Assembly: GCA_900545125.1 (NCBI GenBank)
Contig: UQXS01000015.1
Coordinates: forward strand, 1-22,966
DNA: 22,966 bases
From: an uncultured Ruminococcus sp.
GTDB taxonomy: Bacteria; Bacillota; Clostridia; Oscillospirales; Ruminococcaceae
Direction of reading: 5' to 3'
This document shows, one piece after another, positions 1 to 7,164 of the stretch; the stretch's first letter is position 1, and every line of letters begins with the position of its first letter. Both the position numbers and the translations under genes were made by a program. Under the pieces are notes generated by a model, which was not told the DNA's origin, made no database searches, and saw nothing but the letters and a program-made list of their open reading frames with translations.

Positions 1-1
1 T

Positions 2-2158
2 GGTGTCAGTGTGGAGTTTGATGTGGAAAAAACAGGCGATTTACATATGCTTGGAACAATTCTTGCATTTCTTGGAAGCGGGCGGCTTTATTTTACCCCG
101 GGTTCCTATCTCGGCTATAATGCGACCGGCGGATATTTCGATGCAAATATAAAAGACTGGGCGCTTGTGCAGGATTACATCGGCGATGGTGCCCATGTGA
201 AATTGGAATTTTTGCAGGATGGTTTTGGCGTTTATGTGGATGGAACGCTGGTGTATGATGAAGAAATTATTTCTACGGAAAATGGCGGCGGCACGCTGAC
301 GGACTACACAAAAGTATTAAAATGGCTCAATGAAAGCGCGGAAACGTTGTATTTCGGGTACGGCTCCTGGTGGGCATCCGTCGGGAATGACGAGGCAAAC
401 TGTACCATCAGTAATGTAGAGTGTTATGCGGAGACAACGACGGCTTCTTCGAGTACCGCACATGCAGTGGTATGGTATGAAAAGGATGAGGTGACGCTTG
501 CGTCAAGTGATGCCATTACCTATGAGGAAAATCCGTTTTACGGAGAGGAGACAGACTGCCTGTATCTCGCCTATACGATTAATTTTGCATCGGATGCCGC
601 AAAAAACGGCTGGGATGGCGTGATGAGCTTTTTCAATTCCTCGACGTCCGGAAGAATCTCCGTGCAGACCAATCCGTATATTTGTTTTAACGCCGGAGAT
701 GGCAACTGGATGGATTTGAACAACCCGAATAATACGGCAAACGGTGGAACGAACTGGGCGGCTACGGCGGAGACCGGAACAGATTACCGGGTTGAGATTT
801 TAATTACCACAAGCGGTGTGACGATGTCGGTAGACGGGGAAACGATTGCAGTCAGTGTGGCAAAGGCAAATTCAGACTCTACTTATAAATTATTGTTAGA
901 TGCGCTTTCCGACTGCGACATGCTTACCTGGGGAGTGGGACAGGCGGTGACCTCCTATTGGTGGACAGAGCTTTGTACCTTAAGCAACATTGTGATTGCG
1001 AGCAGCCCGAATCTTGTCGAATTGTCCGAGGATGAGATAGACTTAACTACAACTGATTATCTTGACACAAGAACCAATCCGTTTGCAGGAAAAGAGATTC
1101 TCGGAATGGACTTGGAATATACGCTTCAATTTGCATCGGATGCCGCAAAAAATGGCTGGGATGGCATTTTCAGCTTCTATCAGACAACTTCCGGCGGCAG
1201 GGTTTCCATGCAGACGAATCCGTATCTTTGCTTTAACAGCGGAAGCGGAACCTGGATGGATTTGAACAATCCAAACAATGTGGCAAGCGGTGGAACCAAC
1301 TGGGCAGCTTCGGCAGAAACCGGGCAGGACTATGAAGTAAGCATCAGAATCCGTAAGGATGGCGTTACGATTGCAATCGACGGAGAGGAGCTTTCACTGT
1401 CAGAGGCTTCAAGTTCATCTGATGTGACGGCAGAAGAGATTCTTTCTTTTATCAGTGACTGTGATACCTTTACCTTTGGTGTCGGACTTGCACAGACTGC
1501 CTACTGGAACACGGAGCTTGCAACCATAAAGAATTTTTCTGCGAAGGCGGTATGCAGTAATACGACAGAGAGCGGAAATGACGATACGGACGATTCAGAT
1601 GACAGCAGTGGTGACACGGAGACGGGTTCCATCGTAGTGCTTTCTGAAAATAGCTGGAAAATTCAAAAGAGCGATGGAATTTTATATCTGGATAATCCGG
1701 CAGCAGGTGCAGAACTTGAAAAAATAGAGATTTCTTATGACATCCTGTTTGCATCGGATGCAGTGAAAAATGGATGGGACGGGCTTTTCAGTTTTTATGA
1801 CGAGACAACAGGAGCAAGGGTTTCCATTCAGAGTGCACCGTATATCTGCTACAACGATATGGGCGGAGAGGATGTGCACTGGGCAGATATCAATAGTCCG
1901 GCGTTAGCTGGCAGTACCGACTGGGCGGCACTTGCAGAAACAGGAGAAACGTATCATGTGGAGATTACGCTGACGGCGGATGAGGTTACATTGCAAGCTG
2001 CGGGAGAGACGCTTTCCTATGCGGACAGCACATCGGATAATTTTACCGGGTATGAGGAGATTTTAAACCTTATAGCAGACTGTTCAAAACTCACGATTGG
2101 TGTAGGAACAGCAGAAACTGCATTCTGGGTGCATCCGATATCATGCTTGACACTATGA
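2..2158 (+). CDS. Fragment of a repetitive LamG/concanavalin-like surface protein, truncated at both ends
   Basis: The reading frame is open from base 2, so the gene begins before the window; the GTG at 11 is an internal codon. The product is built of about four homologous units of roughly 170-200 residues, rich in aromatic, Gly, Asp, Thr and Ser residues. Hallmarks are FASDAAKNGWDG, a Gly-Arg-(Ile/Val)-Ser strand, TNPY(I/L)CFN, WMDLNNPNN and a DGE(T/E) hairpin, a pattern resembling LamG or concanavalin A-like beta-sandwich domains that bind carbohydrate. There is a short acidic Asp/Ser linker near 1575-1620. No signal peptide, catalytic domain or anchor is in view. Unit 4 stops right after its AETAFW motif, where the other units continue with TEL and a final beta strand; the last few codons to the stop at 2158 belong to the adjoining gene read out of frame. 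Its codon use is richer in G/C-ending codons than that of the genes to the right. The function of the whole protein is unknown. Confidence 0.6.
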   Translation, partial: GVSVEFDVEKTGDLHMLGTILAFLGSGRLYFTPGSYLGYNATGGYFDANIKDWALVQDYIGDGAHVKLEFLQDGFGVYVDGTLVYDEEIISTENGGGTLTDYTKVLKWLNESAETLYFGYGSWWASVGNDEANCTISNVECYAETTTASSSTAHAVVWYEKDEVTLASSDAITYEENPFYGEETDCLYLAYTINFASDAAKNGWDGVMSFFNSSTSGRISVQTNPYICFNAGDGNWMDLNNPNNTANGGTNWAATAETGTDYRVEILITTSGVTMSVDGETIAVSVAKANSDSTYKLLLDALSDCDMLTWGVGQAVTSYWWTELCTLSNIVIASSPNLVELSEDEIDLTTTDYLDTRTNPFAGKEILGMDLEYTLQFASDAAKNGWDGIFSFYQTTSGGRVSMQTNPYLCFNSGSGTWMDLNNPNNVASGGTNWAASAETGQDYEVSIRIRKDGVTIAIDGEELSLSEASSSSDVTAEEILSFISDCDTFTFGVGLAQTAYWNTELATIKNFSAKAVCSNTTESGNDDTDDSDDSSGDTETGSIVVLSENSWKIQKSDGILYLDNPAAGAELEKIEISYDILFASDAVKNGWDGLFSFYDETTGARVSIQSAPYICYNDMGGEDVHWADINSPALAGSTDWAALAETGETYHVEITLTADEVTLQAAGETLSYADSTSDNFTGYEEILNLIADCSKLTIGVGTAETAFWVHPISCLTL
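484..1005 (+). repeat. LamG-like repeat unit 2
   Basis: This coding repeat has the unit landmarks in order: NPF near 530, FASDAAKNGWDG from 583, TNPYICFN, WMDLNNPNN, TNWAA, a DGET hairpin, and a terminal VTSYWWTEL strand. It is very close to unit 3 in both protein and DNA, which suggests recent duplication. A remnant of unit 1 occupies 2 to about 435. Confidence 0.6.
1025..1551 (+). repeat. LamG-like repeat unit 3
   Basis: This unit has the same landmarks as unit 2: TNPF near 1070, FASDAAKNGWDG from 1130, TNPYLCFN, WMDLNNPNN, TNWAA, and an ending of QTAYWNTELATIKNF. The complete unit end shows what is missing from unit 4. Confidence 0.6.
1640..2130 (+). repeat. LamG-like repeat unit 4, cut off before its last strand
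   Basis: FASDAVKNGWDG begins at 1748, followed by GARVSIQSAPYICYN, TDWAA and a final AETAFW. Units 2 and 3 carry TEL plus about ten more residues after this point; here the frame instead reads VHPISCLTL and stops. The unit is more diverged than units 2 and 3. Confidence 0.55.
2120..2142. other. Abrupt junction between two unrelated coding sequences
   Basis: Left of about 2128 the DNA encodes repeat unit 4 of the LamG-like protein in one frame. Right of about 2131 the DNA is coding in a different frame, reading ASDI and then the M60 peptidase N-terminal region without a ribosome-binding site or plausible signal peptide. Both genes are therefore broken at the same point. Codon preference changes at the same place. 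A misassembly or a recombination or deletion event would both produce this. Confidence 0.65.
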
Positions 2159-4287
2159 TGCTTTCTCTCCCTGCTCAGCAGATACTTGCCGGTTCGGGAA
2201 GCAGCAGCGCTGAGGAACGTGCAAAAACTATTCTTGATTCAATGAAAGCAATGGAAGATATGATGCATCTGTTCTATCAGCATAAGGGACTTAATGCATC
2301 TGCACCGTCCGAACTTAATCAGATTCCAAAAAGTCATCTGAATATACGCTATCAGCGGATGTTCTCGGGAGCATTTATGTATGCGGCAGGAAACCATATT
2401 GGTATCGAATGGAACGAAACAAAGGGAATGATAAACTCTGTTCCCGTTGTTTCAGATGAAAACGGCAAATATATAAGCGGACGCTATTTCGGATGGGGAA
2501 TTGCTCATGAAATCGGTCACTGCCTCGATCAGCGCAGATATTCTGTAGCAGAAATAACTAACAATTATTATGCACAGCTTGCTCAGGCAAAAGATACCAA
2601 TGCAGGTATGCGATTTAATTACAGCAATATTTTCAGCAAAGTAACATCCGGTACAAAGGGAAATTCACCAAACGGAGCGACTCAGCTTGGTTTGTACTGG
2701 CAGCTTCACCTTGCATATGACAAGGGACTCAATTATAAGACCTACTCAGATTATACTGAACAGTTAAATAATCTGTTCTATGCAAGAGTTGATACCTATT
2801 CAAGAAATCCGAAATCTGCTCCTGCTCCCGGCGGAACAGCTCTGATACTTGGCAATAATACAGATCAGAATCTTATGCGTCTTTCATGCGCAGCTGCAGA
2901 AAAGAATATACTTGAATTCTTTGAACGCTGGGGAAAAACTCCGGACGAAGAAACGATAGAATATGCCTGTCAGTTTGAAAAGGAAACACGTGCGATCTTT
3001 TATGCTAATGACGATTCCCGTATCTACGCTCTGGAAGGTAAAGGCGGTGTTCTTGGTACAGATTGTTCTGTCGGCGCTGTAAAGAATGTTTCAGTAAATA
3101 TCGGTAAGGAAGCAAATCATGTTAAATTGACATTTACTCCCACAGATATTCCTGAAAATGATATACTTGGTTATGAAGTTATCCGCTGTACTATATCCGG
3201 TGGAAAAACAGAGGAAATTCCTGTAGGATTTTCCACAGGTTCAGAATTCACAGATATAGTTACAACAATGAATAACCGTGCCGTGTTCTATAAAGTAACG
3301 CTTATCGACCAATACCTTAACCGCTCGGCAGTATATACAACGAAAATGGTTAAGGTTGAACATGACGGAAGCATAGACAAATCCAATTGGAGCATCACAA
3401 CTTACGGTTTGACCTCAGATTCAACATTTACCGACGCAACCGATGAAATGCCCTGTGAGCAGGTTAAGAACGATCCGGCAAAACAGGCGATTGACAATGA
3501 CAGCAGCACGATTTATGCTCCTGTTATAGACAATGAAAGCGCTGAAATCATTATTGATTTTAATCAGATGCTTACAATTACAGGTCTCAAATATACGTCA
3601 GGCGGCGATCAAAACATTGGTGCATACGAAATTTATGTGCTGGAAAACAATGACTGGATCATGACAGCAGAGGGATCGTTTAAAGGAAGCGAAATCGTCT
3701 ATTTTGCAAACGATGATGATAAATATATCAGCACTTATTCCACATCGTCAGTGAAACTTCTTCTGAAAGATCAGAAGGGAAAATCTGTTTCTATAACTGA
3801 ACTTGATATTCTCGGAGCAACAGGAGATAATGTCGACTTCCGCAGAACTGATAAGGATACATCAACAGTTATCGGAATTCTGAGCAAGGATTTCAAATAT
3901 GGGGAGAATTCCAGTGATGTTATTCCTAAGAACTCACTCGTATTTACGGGTTCATACAAGGGTAACCCAGCTTACAACGTAGTTTTGCTTTATGATGCAG
4001 ACGGTAATATCGTAGGCGGTACTGACGATGAAAATAATATAAAGGCTCAACAGATCATTCTTGCAGATGTTCCGGATGAGGGAAATATCGCAAACGTATC
4101 CGACGGTACATGGATATACTGGATAGAGCCGGATCAGATGAGCAATATGAAAAATCCTGAAATGGTACGTGCAGAACTTTACAGAGTAAATAATGCTCTT
4201 ACAAACGAAGGACAGCGTCTGGTCAGCGATTCGCTGTTTGAAACAGTACCGGATAAACTCCCGCTTATCACACTTGACAGCAATTAA
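2143..4287 (+). CDS. M60-like (enhancin/mucinase-type) zinc metallopeptidase, N-terminus missing
   Basis: This is a probable secreted gluzincin that cuts glycoproteins such as mucins. The zinc site HEIGHCLDQRRYSVAE (H122, E123, H126, distal E137) fits the HExGH...E pattern of the M60 family, and the following ITNNYYAQ matches the usual E-[VI]-T-N-N block. A fibronectin III-like segment spans about 311-405. A discoidin (F5/8 type C)-like carbohydrate-binding segment spans about 440-560 and contains AIDNDSSTIY. The last 125 residues or so are not recognised. The ATG at 2143 has no Shine-Dalgarno sequence, and the frame continues upstream to the junction at about 2130, so this is an internal Met of a longer protein whose signal peptide and front part are lost. 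No LPXTG motif or membrane anchor is seen at the C-terminus. It is followed 21 bases later by a sortase substrate and then a sortase, suggesting one surface-protein operon. Confidence 0.75.
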   Translation: MLDTMMLSLPAQQILAGSGSSSAEERAKTILDSMKAMEDMMHLFYQHKGLNASAPSELNQIPKSHLNIRYQRMFSGAFMYAAGNHIGIEWNETKGMINSVPVVSDENGKYISGRYFGWGIAHEIGHCLDQRRYSVAEITNNYYAQLAQAKDTNAGMRFNYSNIFSKVTSGTKGNSPNGATQLGLYWQLHLAYDKGLNYKTYSDYTEQLNNLFYARVDTYSRNPKSAPAPGGTALILGNNTDQNLMRLSCAAAEKNILEFFERWGKTPDEETIEYACQFEKETRAIFYANDDSRIYALEGKGGVLGTDCSVGAVKNVSVNIGKEANHVKLTFTPTDIPENDILGYEVIRCTISGGKTEEIPVGFSTGSEFTDIVTTMNNRAVFYKVTLIDQYLNRSAVYTTKMVKVEHDGSIDKSNWSITTYGLTSDSTFTDATDEMPCEQVKNDPAKQAIDNDSSTIYAPVIDNESAEIIIDFNQMLTITGLKYTSGGDQNIGAYEIYVLENNDWIMTAEGSFKGSEIVYFANDDDKYISTYSTSSVKLLLKDQKGKSVSITELDILGATGDNVDFRRTDKDTSTVIGILSKDFKYGENSSDVIPKNSLVFTGSYKGNPAYNVVLLYDADGNIVGGTDDENNIKAQQIILADVPDEGNIANVSDGTWIYWIEPDQMSNMKNPEMVRAELYRVNNALTNEGQRLVSDSLFETVPDKLPLITLDSN

Positions 4288-4308
4288 AAAACTGCAAAGG
4301 AGTAAATT

Positions 4309-5130
4309 ATGATTAAACAGATTTTAACAGGCGCATTATTAGCATTGATTCTATGCATAGTCCGCCCGACAGATACAGCTGCCGCTGAAACCGACAACCA
4401 GGTTAAAATTGATGATTCGGGATATGTAACACTGATATGCAATAGTGAGGACAAGGATGGAGTTAACACTCTTCAGTTAAGTCTGAATATCGAAACAGAG
4501 TCTGAAGCTGATGTATCTTTCAAATTCAACGATGATAATAACGTTAAAATTTCAGAATATCGTTACAATGAAGATTCAGACTGTCTTAATATCTATATGT
4601 CAGGAACAGAATCATTTTTAAATGAAGCTCCCCTGAATATAGGATGTATCATAGTATCTGATAAATCAGGAAATGACGTTGCTTTCAATGCAAGCGCAGC
4701 AGAAGAATCACTGAAATATGTTTATAATAATAAGCTGGTGAAAAATAATATTGAACTTGAAGCAGCGCCGATAAAAACAACGACAACGACCACCGCCACA
4801 ACTACTACTGCTGCTACAACAACTACTTCAACAGCAACAAAATCATCAACGACTGCTACTGGTACGACAACTTCAAGAACTACACAAACAACCACCACTA
4901 CAACAGTTACAACAACTACAACAGTTACTACAACTACAAGTAAAACAACAACGTCATCAGCAACTGCCACTTCAACTATTACAACAAAAGTCAATACAAA
5001 TCTTCCGCAGACCGGAAATAATTCAATAAATAAAATTATGAGCATTATTGGTGCATTCATTCTTATAGGACTTGGCAGCAGAGCTGTAATTATCTCCGGT
5101 ATCTGCCGCAGCAAAAAACATGACGAATAA
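4309..5130 (+). CDS. Cell-wall-anchored (LPQTG) surface protein with Thr-rich linker
   Basis: This protein of 273 residues has a textbook sortase-substrate layout. A signal peptide spans residues 1 to about 26 (hydrophobic core, Ala-Ala-Ala cleavage site). A compact extracellular domain of about 125 residues follows, then a low-complexity Thr/Ala/Ser linker (about 157-229), LPQTG at 232-236, a hydrophobic segment (about 244-264) and a basic tail. Start chosen at ATG 4309 because AAAGGAG sits 6 bases upstream. The extracellular domain looks all-beta; the blocks SLNIETESEADVSFKFN and LNIYMSGTESF faintly recall cohesin-like folds seen in Ruminococcus scaffold-anchoring proteins, but this is a guess. 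The sortase gene overlaps its last codons, so this protein is the likely dedicated substrate. Its ligand is unknown. Confidence 0.8.
   Translation: MIKQILTGALLALILCIVRPTDTAAAETDNQVKIDDSGYVTLICNSEDKDGVNTLQLSLNIETESEADVSFKFNDDNNVKISEYRYNEDSDCLNIYMSGTESFLNEAPLNIGCIIVSDKSGNDVAFNASAAEESLKYVYNNKLVKNNIELEAAPIKTTTTTTATTTTAATTTTSTATKSSTTATGTTTSRTTQTTTTTTVTTTTTVTTTTSKTTTSSATATSTITTKVNTNLPQTGNNSINKIMSIIGAFILIGLGSRAVIISGICRSKKHDE
4777..4996 (+). repeat. ACN-rich low-complexity tract encoding a poly-Thr linker
   Basis: A run of ACA/ACT/ACC/ACG codons with interspersed Ala, Ser and Val codons encodes the flexible, probably O-glycosylated wall-spanning linker. The synonymous codons are mixed, so it is a coding low-complexity tract and not a simple microsatellite. 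Confidence 0.8.
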
Positions 5131-5659
5131 TCAGGTTAATACCAGAAAGGAACGAACAAAAAAGCAATGGGCTCTGTTCATAACAGGGCTCATCGCAATA
5201 ATAACAGGGATTATTATTCTGGGCTTTTTTGGTATGCAAAAAATCAGAAGAGAGATCGAAAGACAAAAGCTATTTAAGGAAAATGCAGTAGTAGAAATTC
5301 AAGACCTTAAAATTAAAGCTCCTGTTCTTGAAGGAACAGACAAGGCAACATTATCAAGAGCTGCAGGACATTTTAAAGGAAAAGGCAGTCCCGGTTCCGG
5401 TAATTACTGTATTGCAGGTCACAGCAGTGTAATTTACAAAGAATATTTCAATAATTTGAAAAAAGCTGAAAACGGCATGGAGATCATTCTCTATGATAAA
5501 GAAAAAAATCGTTACAAATACACCGTCACGGATAAATTGATAGTCGAACCGGACGATACATGGATACTGAACGACTTCGGTGATAACAGAATAACCATTA
5601 TCACCTGCACCGACGACGGAACTCAGCGTCAGGTTATTATAGGAATTATGGAAACATGA
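5120..5659 (+). CDS. Small membrane-bound sortase (class D/E-like)
   Basis: This is a cysteine transpeptidase of 179 residues that would cleave the LPQTG motif of the adjacent protein and attach it to peptidoglycan. A basic N-terminus and one membrane segment (residues 17-38) leave the catalytic domain outside the cell. The catalytic triad is visible: His101 in AGHSS, Cys163 in IITCTDD and Arg170 in GTQR. The block LSRAAGHFKGKGSPGSGNYC is typical of small Gram-positive sortases of the class D and E type. The ATG lies inside the end of the preceding gene (11-base overlap, different frame) with only a weak ribosome-binding site, so translation is probably coupled to the substrate gene. A strong hairpin follows 3 bases after the stop. 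The class assignment is less certain than the sortase call. Confidence 0.85.
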   Translation: MTNNQVNTRKERTKKQWALFITGLIAIITGIIILGFFGMQKIRREIERQKLFKENAVVEIQDLKIKAPVLEGTDKATLSRAAGHFKGKGSPGSGNYCIAGHSSVIYKEYFNNLKKAENGMEIILYDKEKNRYKYTVTDKLIVEPDDTWILNDFGDNRITIITCTDDGTQRQVIIGIMET

Positions 5660-5661
5660 AT

Positions 5662-5692
5662 AAACGGCATCTCCTTTACGGGGATGCCGTTT
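5662..5692 (+). terminator. Intrinsic terminator hairpin between convergent genes
   Basis: AAACGGCATCTCC (5662-5674) pairs with GGGGATGCCGTTT (5680-5692), a 13-bp stem with one T-G pair and a five-base loop, directly after the sortase stop. The plus-strand 3' side continues TTTCTGATTTATAAACTTTTATTT-like and is T-rich, though interrupted. The thrH gene converges from the other side and stops 24 bases away, so the hairpin may serve both directions. Confidence 0.75.
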
Positions 5693-5716
5693 CTGATTTA
5701 TAAACTTTTATTTAGT

Positions 5717-6325
5717 TCAAACAAGTTCCTTTTTGATTGCAGAAAGCAGTTCGTCATATGTCTCAAAGGCTGGCAATTCGGGATAATCAGCCTTGATAGC
5801 ATCGGTGCTTCTGAACAGGAATCCAGCCTTGCTTGCCTTTATCATTCCCAGATCATTAAAACTGTCACCGCTGGCAATTGTTTCATATCCAATGGACTGA
5901 AGAGCTTTGACCGTAGTCAGTTTTGACTGCTCACAGCGCATTTTAAATCCGGTTATCTCACCGCTTTCAGCAACCTCAAGAGTGTTGCAGAAAATAGTCG
6001 GCATACCCAGCTTTTTCATAAGAGGAGCAGCAAACTGCGTAAATGTGTCACTGATGATAATTACCTGGCAAAGTGAACGAAGTTCGTCAAGAAACTCTTT
6101 TGCTCCGGGCATGGGATCAATTTTAGCAATAGTCTCCTGGATTTCTTTCAATCCGAGACCATGTTCTTTGAGAACCCCAAGGCGCCAGTTCATAAGTTTG
6201 TTATAATCAGGTTCATCACGGGTTGTGCGTTTTAGTTCAGGAATTCCGCTGGTTTCAGCAAAAGCGATCCAGATTTCCGGTACGAGTACGCCTTCAAGGT
6301 CAAGACAAGTTATATACATGGACAT
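5717..6325 (-). CDS. thrH: ThrH-like phosphoserine phosphatase / homoserine phosphotransferase
   Basis: This cytosolic HAD-superfamily enzyme of 202 residues closely resembles Pseudomonas ThrH, which removes phosphate from phosphoserine and can move it to homoserine. Motif I is CLDLEGVLVPEIWIAFAE with Asp9 and Glu11, the Asp-X-Glu variant characteristic of ThrH rather than the Asp-X-Asp of ordinary SerB. Motif II is ISDTF (Ser92), motif III is a Lys near 135, and motif IV is GDSFNDLGM (Asp154, Asp158). Start chosen at the ATG at 6325, with GGAGGA seven bases upstream; a second in-frame ATG lies two codons later. It is preceded by a near-perfect promoter of its own, although it lies only 76 bases downstream of nadE. 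Its role is serine or threonine synthesis; a link to the fumarate operon is not evident. Confidence 0.88.
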   Translation of the reverse strand: MSMYITCLDLEGVLVPEIWIAFAETSGIPELKRTTRDEPDYNKLMNWRLGVLKEHGLGLKEIQETIAKIDPMPGAKEFLDELRSLCQVIIISDTFTQFAAPLMKKLGMPTIFCNTLEVAESGEITGFKMRCEQSKLTTVKALQSIGYETIASGDSFNDLGMIKASKAGFLFRSTDAIKADYPELPAFETYDELLSAIKKELV

Positions 6326-6357
6326 GGTAAATTCCTCCGTAAAAAAAATATATTTTT

Positions 6358-6386
6358 ATTATACTATATAATAACGGATTTGTCAA
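6358..6386 (-). promoter_or_regulatory. Consensus sigma-A promoter of thrH
   Basis: Read on the minus strand, TTGACA (6381-6386) and TATAAT (6358-6363) are separated by exactly 17 bases. Both hexamers match the vegetative consensus fully. The promoter lies between the nadE stop and the thrH ribosome-binding site, so thrH can be expressed independently of the long upstream operon. Confidence 0.85.
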
Positions 6387-6401
6387 TTATTGAACGTCAT
6401 T

Positions 6402-7148
6402 TTACTTTAGTGTGAATTTAGGCATCAGCATAAGCTTATGCTGATTTGCAGCATGAAGTTTGTCGATTTTCTCTTTTATTTCCGGAACGCTGCTCAGATC
6501 ATCTTCACCTCTGATATATCGGTCAAGCATAGCGTAGGTAAATCCAAGATTTTCTTCGTCCGTTTTTCCGCAAAGTCCGTCTGTGGGAACTTTATGAACG
6601 ATATCATAGGGAAGTCCGAGCTCGTCCCCTATAGCCAGAATTTCTGTTACGGTAAGATCAGACAACGGGGAGAAATCGCCGGCTGCATCGCCATATTTGG
6701 TGGAATATCCTACCCAATCCTCCGAAAGATTGCAGGTATTCACCACACGTCCTCCAAGAGATGCCGCAGCGGCATAAAGGGTAGTCATGCGGATCCTGGC
6801 AGGTGTATTTATCAGCGCCTGCGGCGTAAGCTCCATATGCTTCTTCATTTCGTCCATAAAGCAAGCAACCGTATCGCCGATATTTATGGTATAAGACTTT
6901 ATATTAAGAAAGTCACATACTCTGCGGCTGTAGTCAATGTCAGACTGAACCCCCTGCGGCATCATTATTCCCATAACACGTTCTTTTCCGAGAGCCTTTA
7001 CGCAAACAGCGGCTGCAACAGAACTGTCCTTTCCGCCGGATATTCCGATAACAGCTTTGGTTTCAGGAGAAGCCGTGTTTTTGAAATAATCACTTACCCA
7101 CGCCGTCAGGTCATTTGTAGTTTTTTCAGCATCAAATAAATATGCCAT
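6402..7148 (-). CDS. nadE: Ammonia-dependent NAD+ synthetase
   Basis: This enzyme makes NAD+ from deamido-NAD+, ATP and ammonia. The N-type ATP pyrophosphatase P-loop is SGGKDSS (residues 37-43). Other family blocks are RIRMTTLYAAAA, NTCNLSEDWVGYSTKYGD, GDFSPLSDLTV and VPTDGLCGKTDEE. At about 248 residues it has no N-terminal glutaminase domain, so ammonia is the direct nitrogen donor. The start is set at ATG 7148, because GAGGTG lies six bases before it; a GTG at 7157 is in frame but falls inside that ribosome-binding site. It follows the exporter gene by 16 bases and is probably co-transcribed with it. An NAD biosynthetic enzyme at the end of an NADH-consuming operon fits a redox-cofactor theme, but may be incidental. 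Confidence 0.9.
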   Translation of the reverse strand: MAYLFDAEKTTNDLTAWVSDYFKNTASPETKAVIGISGGKDSSVAAAVCVKALGKERVMGIMMPQGVQSDIDYSRRVCDFLNIKSYTINIGDTVACFMDEMKKHMELTPQALINTPARIRMTTLYAAAASLGGRVVNTCNLSEDWVGYSTKYGDAAGDFSPLSDLTVTEILAIGDELGLPYDIVHKVPTDGLCGKTDEENLGFTYAMLDRYIRGEDDLSSVPEIKEKIDKLHAANQHKLMLMPKFTLK

Positions 7149-7164
7149 TTTTATCACCTCATTG

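Noticed and set aside
4777..4996. Repetitive tract that might be a CRISPR array or microsatellite
   Set aside because: There are no regular spacer/repeat units; it is in-frame Thr-rich coding sequence with mixed synonymous codons.
4722..5114. Minus-strand open frame encoding a Val-rich, hydrophobic peptide
   Set aside because: It is the antisense of the ACN-rich Thr linker (GTN codons in reverse) and has no ribosome-binding site.
5684..5926. Small plus-strand frame after the sortase
   Set aside because: It begins inside the terminator hairpin and runs antisense to thrH, with no start signals.
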